A stretch of DNA of 64,000 nucleotides from Pseudomonas wadenswilerensis (GTDB lineage Bacteria > Pseudomonadota > Gammaproteobacteria > Pseudomonadales > Pseudomonadaceae), in the NCBI RefSeq assembly GCF_900497695.1, contig NZ_UIDD01000007.1, positions 186,001 through 250,000 on the forward strand, given 5' to 3'. Every line of letters starts with the position of its first letter. The stretch's first letter is position 1. Shown piece by piece: positions 45,201 to 53,388 of the stretch. Made by a program: the position numbers and the translations under genes. A model generated the notes under the pieces. The model had not been told where the DNA came from. It saw nothing but the letters and a program-made list of their open reading frames with translations, and searched no databases.

Positions 45201-47381
45201 CGTCGCGGCTATCCGTTGGGTGGGGCAGTGGGGACGTTGCGCTCTACCGAGTATCGTCGCTTGAGCGCGCTGTACCCTGAGCTTCGCGAAAGCGAAATCA
45301 CCGAGATCAAGCATCGGCTGAGAGTCGAGAATGAAGACCTCGCCGCTGCCATCCAGCGCCTGGAGGATGAGTATCGCCAGCTCGGGCAAAGCCTCGATCA
45401 CTGGGTGGCGCAAACTTCCGGCGCTCGCGAGCGGGTGGACCGTGAGCGGCTGCGCGACCGGCTCAAGGCCGCCTGGCGCCAGGTAGGGGGCGAGCACAAG
45501 CATGAGCTGGAGCTGTCCGCCTGGGTGCCTGGCGGTTTACCTGTCATTGAAGCGCGATTCAGCCATGTCACCCGGTTGTTTTTGCATCGAATGGAGCTGA
45601 CGGCAGTGCCGGAGCATTTCCTCTCGGCGTTCTCTGAACTCAGGGAGCTGAATCTGGATCACAACCGTTTGACTGAAATTCCCGCTGCGCTCGGCACCAG
45701 GACCAAGCTGCGCTTGCTCAGCCTTGAGGGCAATCAGGTCAGCGTCAATGCCCGTATGTTCGACCCGCTGCAAACCTTGCGGGCCTTGCGCGGGCTCAGC
45801 CTCACCGGCAACCAGATGGCCACGCTGCCCATGGAAGCCATCGGCACGCTGGGCAAGCTCGACAGACTGAGCACCCTGAGCCTGCGTGCCAATGGCGCGA
45901 CCCTTGATGCCGAGCAACTGCAGGCCCTGGCGGCAATCCCGTTGCAGGAACTGGACCTTGGCCATAACAACATCCAGCTGGACGCGGCCGCTGCCGAAGC
46001 CTTTGCAGGCTTGGTGCGGGTGCGCAAACTCAACCTGGCCGACAACCCCCTGGGCCGAGCTCCGCGGCTGGGTACCCTGAAGGCATTGGAGCACCTGAGC
46101 CTGAGTGGCTGCCAACTCGAAGACTGGCCCGAGGGGCTTGTGGAATTGATGCAGCCGCGGGGGTATCGGTTGCGCACGGTCGACCTGAGCAACAACGCGC
46201 TGACCCAGCTCCCCGACCTGGCAACCACGGCCTATGGAGCGGACCTGCGTGCCGACGGCCAGCGCAGCCGCTGGATCCAGTTGAACCAGAATCCGCTCAG
46301 TGAAGCCGCTGCTGCTCACTTGCGCGGCCTGGGCATGCCGTTCAGTCGTCGCGCCAGCGGCCTGGCAGCCGGCTGGCTGCGCGAGGCCAGCGTCGATCAG
46401 CAACAACTGTGGGACACCTTGTTCCCGGATGACGACACGCATCGTCCGCTGTTGCTGGTGCTTGACCGGGCATTGGAGTCCAGCGAGGGCAGGTTCGATT
46501 TCGCCAATATATCCGCCAGGGTTTGGAAGCTATTGCGAGCGGCGGCACGTTCCGATCAGCTGTTCAGTGATCTGCAGGCGGTGGCCGAAGCCTATCCGCC
46601 AACCTGCGGTGACGCCGGGGCTGACGGCTTCAGTGCCCTGGAGATCGAGTTCCTCGCCTATCGTCGGAGCCAGGAGGCGCTCGATCCGCTGCAGCGCACT
46701 GCGGCCGTGGTCGGGTTGTACAAGCAGCTCTACCGCCGCGACCTGGTCAATTCCCTGGCCCAGCGTATCGGCCTGGCGCGTGACCTGCGCCGCAATGGCA
46801 TTCGTGCCGGTACTCGGCCACTTCCTGCCTTCGATCCGCTGGATAACATTACCGACCTGGATCTGGAGCATGAATCCGATCCGGTGGAGATCCGCCTGAG
46901 GTTGCGTCAGCAACTGGCCGACAAGCTCGACTTCCCCGAGCCGTCCAGCGGCATGCTGTTTGCGCACAGGGCGGATGTCGATGAGCGCATCATCAAGAAC
47001 GTCGCGCGTGAAGTCCGACGCCTGAGCAGTCAGCTGGAACCAAGGCAGGAGTGGATGGCGCTGCAGCAGGGCTGGAAACGTTACTTGCGCAACCTGCACG
47101 GGCAACGCTTCGAAACGTTCGAGCAAAAATGGCGAGATGCAGCGGATTACCTGTTGAGCTGCCTGTACGACTGGCACGAGTTCGACGGGCCGCTGGCGCC
47201 CGAGGTGCGCAGTGCCGTGCAGCAGATCCTGCCCGATGCGCCGGTGGACGGGCAGGGGCAACTGCAACGGTTGCCGCTTTCGGAAGGGCGTTACTTCATG
47301 GCTGAACGCCAGTTGAAAGAAGTCAGCAGCGCCGCCGAGCACGGGCTCATCCTTGAGCTGACGCGCAGCAGCGAAGTGTAA
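42282..47381 (+). CDS. NEL-type E3 ubiquitin ligase effector with toxin-like N-terminus and LRRs (copy 2)
   Basis: 1699 residues, paralogous to the preceding gene from end to end, with shared blocks such as AAFV(V/I)PxLN, GxxLxGMxY and ERWPQG. The N-terminal toxin-like region is followed by leucine-rich repeats at about 1085-1350 (LRELNLDHNRLTEIP; LRGLSLTGNQMATLP) and a NEL domain with TCGDAGAD, catalytic Cys1442. Both copies keep the catalytic Cys, so both are probably active; the LRRs differ more, which would give different host targets. They may form an operon, though a hairpin lies between them. Confidence 0.8.
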   Translation: MTPVTQTSPLIYHRALIGAAIPAWVGHLAAKDFQALLHSQQLPSSTEPQLRAAIMASQSARQALAGQLAGLKGISAFCAPLLARTLRETYRLDLDVLTAQLHYVGFETSGGRTFPKGRTRSSSLLEAALQNFSDNEDLGPFSYLTDGQNQPLNLTCGQFVALCRELDLGRHYQDHLLQVLESPGTDAGMMEAARADFVEQVHRARGNGEITGQVHALLLALANGTPGAVPTFDGKPVVCRQVSVLGSVLQGVLLIGPDPAASNVTERCVAWIAGAPLYPIKEYSSTRTFAHDLATSLQSDGYRQAILNCVPQAERPVFTRALDAALFVERYQGEEKVRQPILNLRLQVQEHALGGELWSRLQRLQVRRLKANARVLAVPTDDEDRATRLARLEHWLDIGLNVLNAAAFVIPALNPLMLAVTGAQLMGNVFHGVEAWEAGEAAEALAQVESLAVNLGLIAALGAAGSAVEPSLFVDGLERIELPNGQVRLWKPDLSGYESPVQLPERLAPNDLGQYALNERLYIRLDGKLYEQRYDADGQQWRLKHPRQGDAFQPVLKQYGDGAWQFQGEQPLHWERSQLLRRIGVLAEGLDDATLAQAADISGIDDDMLRHMHVEQGPLAPLLADTLQRLQLDRRIARMVADIRSGAALEPGMTYPVALLVELPNWPANRVLQVFNGPELWGQSQTYGLERWPQGHAIKVLAGDVRSGRLAEVLLQALSEVQGSELLGQHLPQPARVPALREQMAELAERRRSAVFDSLYASVEGSSDPGVKTLQRDFALLPDSLAQEIARHATAQERAQLIGEQARVPRRLAEEARAYQRQLRLNRALEGLVFPAHLALDSERLGLQLLADLPGWNADVRLELHEQTLGSEVLASVGDAGAELRSLLKYDGGYRVFDARGNELGVSDDFFAALLRALPDTVRRSLGVEIYESTQLRQRLARQALGDRARSSTLIGQQPSRPWLHSPLKLADGRRGYPLGGAVGTLRSTEYRRLSALYPELRESEITEIKHRLRVENEDLAAAIQRLEDEYRQLGQSLDHWVAQTSGARERVDRERLRDRLKAAWRQVGGEHKHELELSAWVPGGLPVIEARFSHVTRLFLHRMELTAVPEHFLSAFSELRELNLDHNRLTEIPAALGTRTKLRLLSLEGNQVSVNARMFDPLQTLRALRGLSLTGNQMATLPMEAIGTLGKLDRLSTLSLRANGATLDAEQLQALAAIPLQELDLGHNNIQLDAAAAEAFAGLVRVRKLNLADNPLGRAPRLGTLKALEHLSLSGCQLEDWPEGLVELMQPRGYRLRTVDLSNNALTQLPDLATTAYGADLRADGQRSRWIQLNQNPLSEAAAAHLRGLGMPFSRRASGLAAGWLREASVDQQQLWDTLFPDDDTHRPLLLVLDRALESSEGRFDFANISARVWKLLRAAARSDQLFSDLQAVAEAYPPTCGDAGADGFSALEIEFLAYRRSQEALDPLQRTAAVVGLYKQLYRRDLVNSLAQRIGLARDLRRNGIRAGTRPLPAFDPLDNITDLDLEHESDPVEIRLRLRQQLADKLDFPEPSSGMLFAHRADVDERIIKNVAREVRRLSSQLEPRQEWMALQQGWKRYLRNLHGQRFETFEQKWRDAADYLLSCLYDWHEFDGPLAPEVRSAVQQILPDAPVDGQGQLQRLPLSEGRYFMAERQLKEVSSAAEHGLILELTRSSEV

Positions 47382-47395
47382 GGTTGTAGAACGGC

Positions 47396-47432
47396 CTTGC
47401 CTCCCGCTGGCGCAATTTCAGCGGGAGGCAAG
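47396..47432. terminator. Terminator between the NEL genes and the LysR gene
   Basis: CTTGCCTCCCGCTG and CAGCGGGAGGCAAG form a perfect 14-bp stem with a nine-base loop, 14 bases past the second NEL stop. The LysR stop codon (47418-47420) falls in its loop and 3' arm, so it may end transcripts from both directions. No T run follows on the plus strand. Confidence 0.6.
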
Positions 47433-48383
47433 CGCGTTTGCAGGTGCCCCGTCCTGGGCGTGAAGCGCCCGAAACCCTTCGGCTTCCTCCACCAGCCAGT
47501 CGTGCACTGCCCGTGCCCCCGGGTGCGCCAGGCCACCGGGCGGGTAAAGCAGCACATAGCGCTTGTGGTTGGCGATCGGCAGGCCGAACGGCACGATCAA
47601 GGCGCCGCGTTCCAGCTCGTCATTGAGCAGGGTGCGACGGGCAATGGCCACGCCGATGCCGGCAATCGCCGCCTCGATGGTCAGGTGATTGCGGTTGAAG
47701 GTGTGCCCACGGCGCACGTCCAGGCCGCTGGCACCAATCCCCTCCAGGTAGAACTCCCACTCGGCGTATTCCGAACTGCCGCGCCAGGCGGTGATGTCGT
47801 GCAGCAACGGGTAGTGCGCGAGGTCCGCCGGGCCGTGCAGCGGTGGGCGGCCGCGCAGCAGGGAGGGGGCGCAGACCGGGAAGATCTGCTCGTCAAGCAG
47901 GGGCGTTGAGTGCATGCCCGGGTAGCTGCCGTCGTTGAGGTCGATGGCCAGGTCGAAGTCGCCTTCGTGCAGGGCCTGGCTGCTGTCTTCGGCCACCAGG
48001 CGCAGCTGGATATCCGGGTAGCGTTGCTGCAGGCGCGGCAGGCGCGGGGTCAGCCATTTGGCCAAAAACGAAGGAATCGAGCGCAGGCGCAGGGTGCCGC
48101 GGATTTCGCCAGCGTCCAGGCGGCGCAGCTCGGCATCGATGCTGCCATAGGCTTCGCTGACGGTTTGCGCCAGGCGCTGGCCTTCGGCGGTCAGCTCCAC
48201 GCCGCGGGCGCGGCGCAGGAACAGGCGAAAGCCCAGGCGCTCTTCCAGCTGGCGGATCTGCTGGCTGACCGCGCCCGGGGTGATGTGCAGTTCTTCGGCG
48301 CAGCGGGTGAACGACAGATGCCGCGCCGCACAGGCAAACACATGCAGCCAGACGTACATCTGGCCATTCATTTGTCGCTTCAT
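47418..48383 (-). CDS. LysR-family transcriptional regulator (probable serine catabolism regulator)
   Basis: 321 residues. N-terminal winged helix with RHLSFTRCAEELHITPGAVS and QQIRQLEERLGFRLFLRR, as in the GcvA-like branch, then the ligand-binding domain (RLRSIPSFLAKWLTPRLP). It is divergent from the L-serine dehydratase gene, so serine or a related amino acid is its likely effector. A TTTAG-N5-CTAAA dyad of the LysR T-N11-A type lies two bases upstream of its start, suggesting autoregulation. There is no good SD; an in-frame ATG at 48371 is another candidate start. Confidence 0.85.
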   Translation of the reverse strand: MKRQMNGQMYVWLHVFACAARHLSFTRCAEELHITPGAVSQQIRQLEERLGFRLFLRRARGVELTAEGQRLAQTVSEAYGSIDAELRRLDAGEIRGTLRLRSIPSFLAKWLTPRLPRLQQRYPDIQLRLVAEDSSQALHEGDFDLAIDLNDGSYPGMHSTPLLDEQIFPVCAPSLLRGRPPLHGPADLAHYPLLHDITAWRGSSEYAEWEFYLEGIGASGLDVRRGHTFNRNHLTIEAAIAGIGVAIARRTLLNDELERGALIVPFGLPIANHKRYVLLYPPGGLAHPGARAVHDWLVEEAEGFRALHAQDGAPANALASR

Positions 48384-48385
48384 TG

Positions 48386-48400
48386 TTTAGTTCTGCTAAA
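48386..48400. promoter_or_regulatory. LysR-type operator
   Basis: TTTAGTTCTGCTAAA, a perfect dyad of T-N11-A form, two bases upstream of the LysR start and 130 bases from the sdaA start. It is a plausible binding site for the LysR product at the divergent promoters. Confidence 0.45.
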
Positions 48401-48529
48401 GGCTTGCTTAGAAAGTTTCGTTGGTCAACACGGCAGTGACCGGGCAGTATCGCGCAACTTCGCGACATCCATCAATTTTTTAACAGTGCCGTTGCGTGAC
48501 ATGGATTGTTGCCTCGGTCAGGCATTAGC

Positions 48530-49906
48530 ATGGCTATCAGTGTTTTCGACCTTTTCAAGATTGGCATCGGGCCCTCCAGTTCCCATACCGTAGGCCCCAT
48601 GCGTGCGGCGGCAACCTTTGCCCAGGCCCTGCGTGAGCAAGGTGTGCTGGCGCAGGTGAGCCGGGTCGAGGTGCGCCTGTACGGTTCGTTGTCGGCCACC
48701 GGTGTTGGCCACGCCACCGACCGCGCCTGCCTGCTCGGGCTGATGGGCGAATGGCCGGACCAGATCGACCCGCAGAGCATCGAGCCGCTGATCGCCCAGT
48801 TGCAGCAGAGCCAGGTGCTGATGCTCGACGGCAGCCGGGCGATCCCGTTCGATTGCGCAACCGACTTGCTGCTGCTCGATGAAAGCCTGCCGTATCACCC
48901 CAACGCCATGACCCTGGAAGCCAGCAGTGCAACGGGTTCGTTGCTGCAGCAAACCTATTATTCGGTTGGTGGCGGTTTTATCGTCGAGGCGGCGCAAGTG
49001 GGCGAGGCGGGCAACGGCGCCGAGCAGGTGCAATTGCCCTATGACTTCGACAGCGCCGCCGAGCTGCTGGCGCTGTGCAAGCAGCACCAGTTGCGGGTCA
49101 GCCAGGTGATGATGGCCAACGAACTGGCCTGGCGCGAGGAAGCCGAGGTGCGCAGCGGCCTGCTCAAATTATGGGCGGCCATGCGCGAGTGCGTCGACAA
49201 CGGCCTGCGCAACGAGGGCATCCTGCCGGGCGGGCTCAAGGTCAAGCGCCGCGCCGCCAAGCTGCACCGCAGCCTGCAGGAACTGGGCAAGCCCAACGTC
49301 ATTGGCTCGACCCTGAGCGCCATGGAATGGGTCAACCTGTTCGCCCTGGCGGTCAACGAAGAGAACGCTGCCGGCGGGCGCATGGTCACCGCGCCGACCA
49401 ACGGCGCGGCCGGCATCATCCCGGCAGTGCTGCATTACTACATGAAATTCAACCCCGATGCCTGCGACAACGACGTGGTCGACTTCCTGCTCAGCGCTGC
49501 CGCCGTGGGCATCCTGTGCAAGAAGAACGCGTCGATCTCCGGCGCGGAAGTGGGGTGCCAGGGTGAGGTGGGTTCGGCCTGCGCCATGGCCGCTGCGGGC
49601 CTGGCCGATGTGCTCGGGGCCACGCCGATGCAAGTGGAAAACGCCGCTGAAATCGCCCTGGAGCACAACCTCGGGCTGACCTGTGACCCGGTTGGCGGCC
49701 TGGTCCAGGTGCCGTGCATCGAGCGCAACGCGATTGCCGCGGTCAAGGCCATCAACGCCGTGCAGATGGCCTTGCGTGGTGATGGCGAGCACTTTATTTC
49801 CCTCGACCGGGTGATCCGCACCATGCGCGATACCGGTGCCGACATGCATGCCAACTACAAGGAGACTTCGCGCGGCGGCCTGGCGGTCGCGTTCGTCGAG
49901 TGTTGA
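48530..49906 (+). CDS. sdaA: L-serine ammonia-lyase (L-serine dehydratase)
   Basis: 458 residues, the usual length of the fused single-chain enzyme. Start ATG 48530 has CAGG nine bases upstream and gives the family's N-terminus ([20 protein letters not shown]). The beta domain is followed by the alpha domain with [20 protein letters not shown] and cysteines in [20 protein letters not shown] and [15 protein letters not shown] that hold the 4Fe-4S cluster. It converts L-serine to pyruvate and ammonia. Flanked by its LysR regulator and a transporter of the serine/threonine type. Confidence 0.95.
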   Translation: MAISVFDLFKIGIGPSSSHTVGPMRAAATFAQALREQGVLAQVSRVEVRLYGSLSATGVGHATDRACLLGLMGEWPDQIDPQSIEPLIAQLQQSQVLMLDGSRAIPFDCATDLLLLDESLPYHPNAMTLEASSATGSLLQQTYYSVGGGFIVEAAQVGEAGNGAEQVQLPYDFDSAAELLALCKQHQLRVSQVMMANELAWREEAEVRSGLLKLWAAMRECVDNGLRNEGILPGGLKVKRRAAKLHRSLQELGKPNVIGSTLSAMEWVNLFALAVNEENAAGGRMVTAPTNGAAGIIPAVLHYYMKFNPDACDNDVVDFLLSAAAVGILCKKNASISGAEVGCQGEVGSACAMAAAGLADVLGATPMQVENAAEIALEHNLGLTCDPVGGLVQVPCIERNAIAAVKAINAVQMALRGDGEHFISLDRVIRTMRDTGADMHANYKETSRGGLAVAFVEC

Positions 49907-49924
49907 TCGCTTAAAAAGCAAGGC

Positions 49925-49991
49925 TTCGCTGGCAAACCAGCTCCCACAGGGATTGCACCATTCCTGTGGGAGCCGGTCTTGCCGGCGATGG
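49925..49991. repeat. REP pair between sdaA and the transporter
   Basis: Inverted units: CGCTGGCAAACCAGCTCCCA then TGTGGGAGCCGGTCTTGCCG, separated by about 20 bases. It would form a stable hairpin between the two genes and may reduce expression of the downstream gene or protect the upstream mRNA. Confidence 0.7.
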
Positions 49992-50071
49992 GCTGCACAG
50001 CAGCCCCAGGTTTTACCCAGCAACAAAGCAGTTCGTTCATACGCAACAAAAACAACTACAAGGCAATATCG

Positions 50072-51370
50072 ATGACTGATGTAAATAGCACCACGACCGT
50101 TCGTGTGGAATCGGCTGCGCCTGCGCAAAGCCGTGCCTGGAGACGTTACGACACCACCTGGGTTCTGGGCCTGTATGGCACCGCCATCGGCGCCGGCACC
50201 CTGTTCCTGCCGATCAACGCCGGGGTAGGGGGCTTCTGGCCGCTGCTGGTCCTGGCAGTATTGGCCTTCCCCATGACCTTCTACGCCCACCGCGGCCTGA
50301 CCCGCTTCGTGCTCTCGGGCAAGCGCGGCGCCAGTGAAGACATCACCGAAGTGGTCGAAGAACACTTCGGCGTCGGCGCCGGCAAGCTGATCACTCTGCT
50401 GTACTTCCTCGCCATCTTCCCGATCCTGCTGGTGTACAGCGTCGCCCTGACCAACACCCTGGGCAACTTCATGGAACACCAGCTGCACATGACCCCGCCG
50501 CCGCGGGCGCTGCTGGCCCTGTTGCTGATCTGCGGGCTGATGATCGTGGTGCGCAGCGGCCAGGGCATCATCGTCAAGGTCATGAGCCTGCTGGTCTACC
50601 CGTTCGTGGCCGCGCTGTTGCTGCTGGCCGTGAGCCTGATCCCCAACTGGAACGGCGCCTTCTTCGCCCAGGCCAGCGAAGGCATGCCCCTGGACCTGTT
50701 CTTCAAGACCTTGTGGCTGGCCATCCCGGTGATGGTGTTCTCGTTCAACCATTCGCCGATCATCTCCGCCTTTGCCGTTGACCAGAAGCACCGCTATGGC
50801 GAGCAGGCCGATGCCAAGAGCGGCAAGATCCTCGCCAGCGCTCATGTGATGATGGTGCTGACGGTGATGTTTTTCTGCTTCAGCTGCGTGCTGGCCCTGA
50901 GCCCGGCAGACCTGGCTGCCGCCAAGCAACAGAACATCTCGATCCTGTCGTACCTGGCCAACCACTTCCAGACCCCGGTGATCGCCTTCGTCGCGCCGCT
51001 GATTGCCCTGGTGGCAATCACAAAGTCGTTCCTCGGCCACTACATCGGTGCCAGTGAAGGGTTCCAGGGCATGATCGTGAAAACCCTGCGCAGCCGTGGC
51101 AAACAAGTGTCGGCCAAGCGCCTGGAGCAGATGACCGCGCTGTTCATGGTGGTTACCTGCTGGGCCGTGGCGACCCTGAACCCGAGCATCCTCGGCATGA
51201 TCGAGAACCTCGGCGGGCCGATCATCGCCTGCCTGCTGTTCCTGATGCCGATGTACGCCATCCACAAAGTGCCGTCGCTGCGCAAATACTCGGGCAAGGC
51301 CTCGAACGTGTTTGTGGTGCTGATCGGATTGATTACCCTGTCGGCGATTCTGTATTCGTTCTTTGCCTGA
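50072..51370 (+). CDS. HAAAP-family serine/threonine transporter (SdaC-like)
   Basis: 432 residues with 11 or so membrane helices, the standard size. The first helix motif GLYGTAIGAGTLFLPINAG is that of the hydroxy/aromatic amino acid permease family. An N-terminal hydrophilic tail of about 30 residues precedes it. I chose ATG 50072 (AAGGCAA upstream); the frame is open 31 codons further. It probably takes up L-serine by proton symport and supplies SdaA. It lies 165 bases downstream with a REP in between and a terminator hairpin after it. Confidence 0.88.
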   Translation: MTDVNSTTTVRVESAAPAQSRAWRRYDTTWVLGLYGTAIGAGTLFLPINAGVGGFWPLLVLAVLAFPMTFYAHRGLTRFVLSGKRGASEDITEVVEEHFGVGAGKLITLLYFLAIFPILLVYSVALTNTLGNFMEHQLHMTPPPRALLALLLICGLMIVVRSGQGIIVKVMSLLVYPFVAALLLLAVSLIPNWNGAFFAQASEGMPLDLFFKTLWLAIPVMVFSFNHSPIISAFAVDQKHRYGEQADAKSGKILASAHVMMVLTVMFFCFSCVLALSPADLAAAKQQNISILSYLANHFQTPVIAFVAPLIALVAITKSFLGHYIGASEGFQGMIVKTLRSRGKQVSAKRLEQMTALFMVVTCWAVATLNPSILGMIENLGGPIIACLLFLMPMYAIHKVPSLRKYSGKASNVFVVLIGLITLSAILYSFFA

Positions 51371-51376
51371 GTGAAC

Positions 51377-51407
51377 GGCTGCACACCGCTTGATGCTGTG
51401 TGCAGCC
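51377..51407 (+). terminator. Terminator of the serine transporter gene
   Basis: GGCTGCACAC and GTGTGCAGCC form a perfect ten-base stem with an eleven-base loop, six bases after the stop codon. It also sits just past the 3' end of the minus-strand gene at 51414, so it may serve both. No T run follows. Confidence 0.6.
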
Positions 51408-51413
51408 GACTGC

Positions 51414-52244
51414 CTAGAACGGGGCGGTGCCGGGGAAGGGCTGATGCGGGCCGTTGCCCAGAAAGTGAACGGCGTGTTTCGCAGGAAGACAGGCAATTGG
51501 CGGCGGAGTGGCAGGCTGATTCGCAGCGAATATCTGCTGCAGCCTTTGCTGGTCCCAAATAACTTGAGCAACACTTGCCCAACAGCTTGCCCAAAATCCA
51601 GTTGAGCCGATGATCTGACGCAGTTGCTCGCTCATGGCATCGGCCACACCAGGCGTGATGTGTTCCCTCAAAAGGTCAGCCACCTTGGTCGCTTTATGCC
51701 AAGCGTCGGTGCGTTGATGCATCCGCCGATCGAGCAATGACTGATGATCCTCCCAGGGGATTACCAGTCTGTCTTCATCCAGATACGTTGTGTTAAGGGC
51801 AAAATAGCGAATTGTTGCCTGGGCGCGGGGGTGGGTTGCACCAACCACCACACAATGGACCTGGTCATTGCGGATTATGTGCTGATGTTCGTCGATCAGT
51901 ACCTGTTGCAGTTTTTTCAGCGAATATTGCAGTGCTGGTGTTTCCCCAGCGCGGTAACGCGCTTCAGGATCAGTCGGCAGTAGCAGTAGCGGCAAGTCCG
52001 CAGGATCGGCGTGCTGCTGTGCTGCATGGCAATTATGGTCGAGCAGGTAGAGATGCTCCCAATCCTCGGCTCCGCAGCTGTCGCCCTCCAGGCTGTGGCC
52101 GGTTCGGGCATTCCATACCCAGAGGTTATCCAGCAGCGGCCGTTCGCAGAACGCACAGAAGTTGCCAAATGCGCTTACCAGCAGCCTCGCGGCTGGAACC
52201 TGGAGCAACTGTGCGGGCAACGTTGGGCGATCAAGGGGACGCAT
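51414..52244 (-). CDS. Degenerate HNH-fold protein, partner of the HNH nuclease
   Basis: 276 residues from ATG 52244 with GAGG five bases before it. It keeps the first pair of zinc cysteines (Cys30-x2-Cys33 in FCAFCERPL) and the tail pattern of the TIGR02646/PtuB-like HNH group (ATIRYFALNTTYLDEDRLV). The remainder of the HNH site is lost: where the partner has WENFLPACSPCNTAKG, this has WEHLYLLDHNCHAAQQ (Cys to Asp, Asn to His, Lys to Gln), and no Glu-His pair precedes it. It probably binds DNA or the partner without cutting. It follows the intact HNH gene by 11 bases. Confidence 0.6.
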   Translation of the reverse strand: MRPLDRPTLPAQLLQVPAARLLVSAFGNFCAFCERPLLDNLWVWNARTGHSLEGDSCGAEDWEHLYLLDHNCHAAQQHADPADLPLLLLPTDPEARYRAGETPALQYSLKKLQQVLIDEHQHIIRNDQVHCVVVGATHPRAQATIRYFALNTTYLDEDRLVIPWEDHQSLLDRRMHQRTDAWHKATKVADLLREHITPGVADAMSEQLRQIIGSTGFWASCWASVAQVIWDQQRLQQIFAANQPATPPPIACLPAKHAVHFLGNGPHQPFPGTAPF

Positions 52245-52255
52245 AGGCACCTCGT

Positions 52256-53341
52256 TCAGGGGAGTTGCTGGGTATTTGTGCCGGGATAGTAGAGCGGGTC
52301 TTTGGTGGCGAGGACGAAGCGTGACGCGTATCGGCATCCATACGTGGCGTCGAAGGCGCTCATCACACTCAGCCATACTGCATAAAATCCGGAGCTTGCT
52401 GCACGTCGAGGTGTGTTCTCCCACAGTTGATCGCGCGCTAACGGACCATTTGCTTGCAGCAGCAGTCGGCATTCCTCAAGGGCGTCGAACCAGGCACGCG
52501 TGCGATTCATCTGGCGTCGGTCATAGGTGCCGGGAGAGTCGTCATTGAAACCGATAAGGTCGATAGTTTCGACCGCCACAGCGTCGTGCGGATCACAATC
52601 GACGAATACTGCAACTTGAACGTTGCTGAGCAAGATGTTGTTGACCATGAGGTCGGCCAGTACCTGGTGCTGTATGACGTCATAGGCAATAAGCTGGTTG
52701 CCACTGGCAACGGAGTCTTGAATATTCAGCTCAACCCAGCCGGGACGCGCTGGATCGTGATAGCGCAGTTTGTTGGGAAACCGCTGCCAGCTGTCGGCGG
52801 CCAGGTCGGGCCAGATGTAGTTGCGTCGGCGAATGGCGTTGCGCAAGTCCTGTTCGCCAGGGGCATGTATGCCTGTCGACCTGGCCGCCTTGATGCGATC
52901 AGGCGTATTACCTTTTGCTGTATTGCATGGACTGCAGGCGGGCAGAAAATTTTCCCAGCTCGTGGCGAACATTGGGTAATGCGCTTTTGGTACGGCATGT
53001 TCTACTTCGACCAGGCCAGGCAAGGCTGTCCCGCAATAGGCACAAAAGGCGCCAAGCTCTTGTGCCAAGGGGGCCGCTGCTGTCTTGTAGATTTGCGCAA
53101 CTCGTTGTTTGAGGCCGGTAATCAGGGCGTCCTGTTGCATTGGCGTAAGATTGCTGAGTTTCAAACCTCGGGAGTGTTTGAGCAGCAATTTCAACACATA
53201 TATCAGAGACACTCTGTACATCGCGGTAGGTGCTTTGATAGCCACAACCTGCTGCAGTAAGCCTGAGACCGCACCGCCGAAGTCAAGGCTCTGGGGCAGC
53301 AAGTAATGTGCATGGCTGGTTGGCTTGAGAATAGGTCGCAT
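52256..53341 (-). CDS. HNH endonuclease
   Basis: 361 residues. The HNH treble clef is intact: Cys100-x2-Cys103 (FCAYCG), the Glu114-His115 pair followed by PK (EHAVPKAH), Trp-Glu-Asn, and Cys136-x2-Cys139 with Asn140 and Lys143 (ACSPCNTAKG). The N-terminal 90 residues and C-terminal 200 have no recognised domain. HNH proteins of this type occur in defence systems such as Septu and retrons, but no ATPase or reverse transcriptase is adjacent. Codon use and GC are lower than in flanking genes. The SD before ATG 53341 is weak; a second Met lies at residue 41. Confidence 0.75.
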   Translation of the reverse strand: MRPILKPTSHAHYLLPQSLDFGGAVSGLLQQVVAIKAPTAMYRVSLIYVLKLLLKHSRGLKLSNLTPMQQDALITGLKQRVAQIYKTAAAPLAQELGAFCAYCGTALPGLVEVEHAVPKAHYPMFATSWENFLPACSPCNTAKGNTPDRIKAARSTGIHAPGEQDLRNAIRRRNYIWPDLAADSWQRFPNKLRYHDPARPGWVELNIQDSVASGNQLIAYDVIQHQVLADLMVNNILLSNVQVAVFVDCDPHDAVAVETIDLIGFNDDSPGTYDRRQMNRTRAWFDALEECRLLLQANGPLARDQLWENTPRRAASSGFYAVWLSVMSAFDATYGCRYASRFVLATKDPLYYPGTNTQQLP

Positions 53342-53388
53342 GGCACGCCACTGGAGTCGGGCAAAGGTGACATCACCTCAGTGTAGTG

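Noticed and set aside
49169..51574. An 801-codon minus-strand frame across sdaA and the transporter
   Set aside because: It is antisense to two clear families and is rich in His, Gln and Arg, as in shadow frames.
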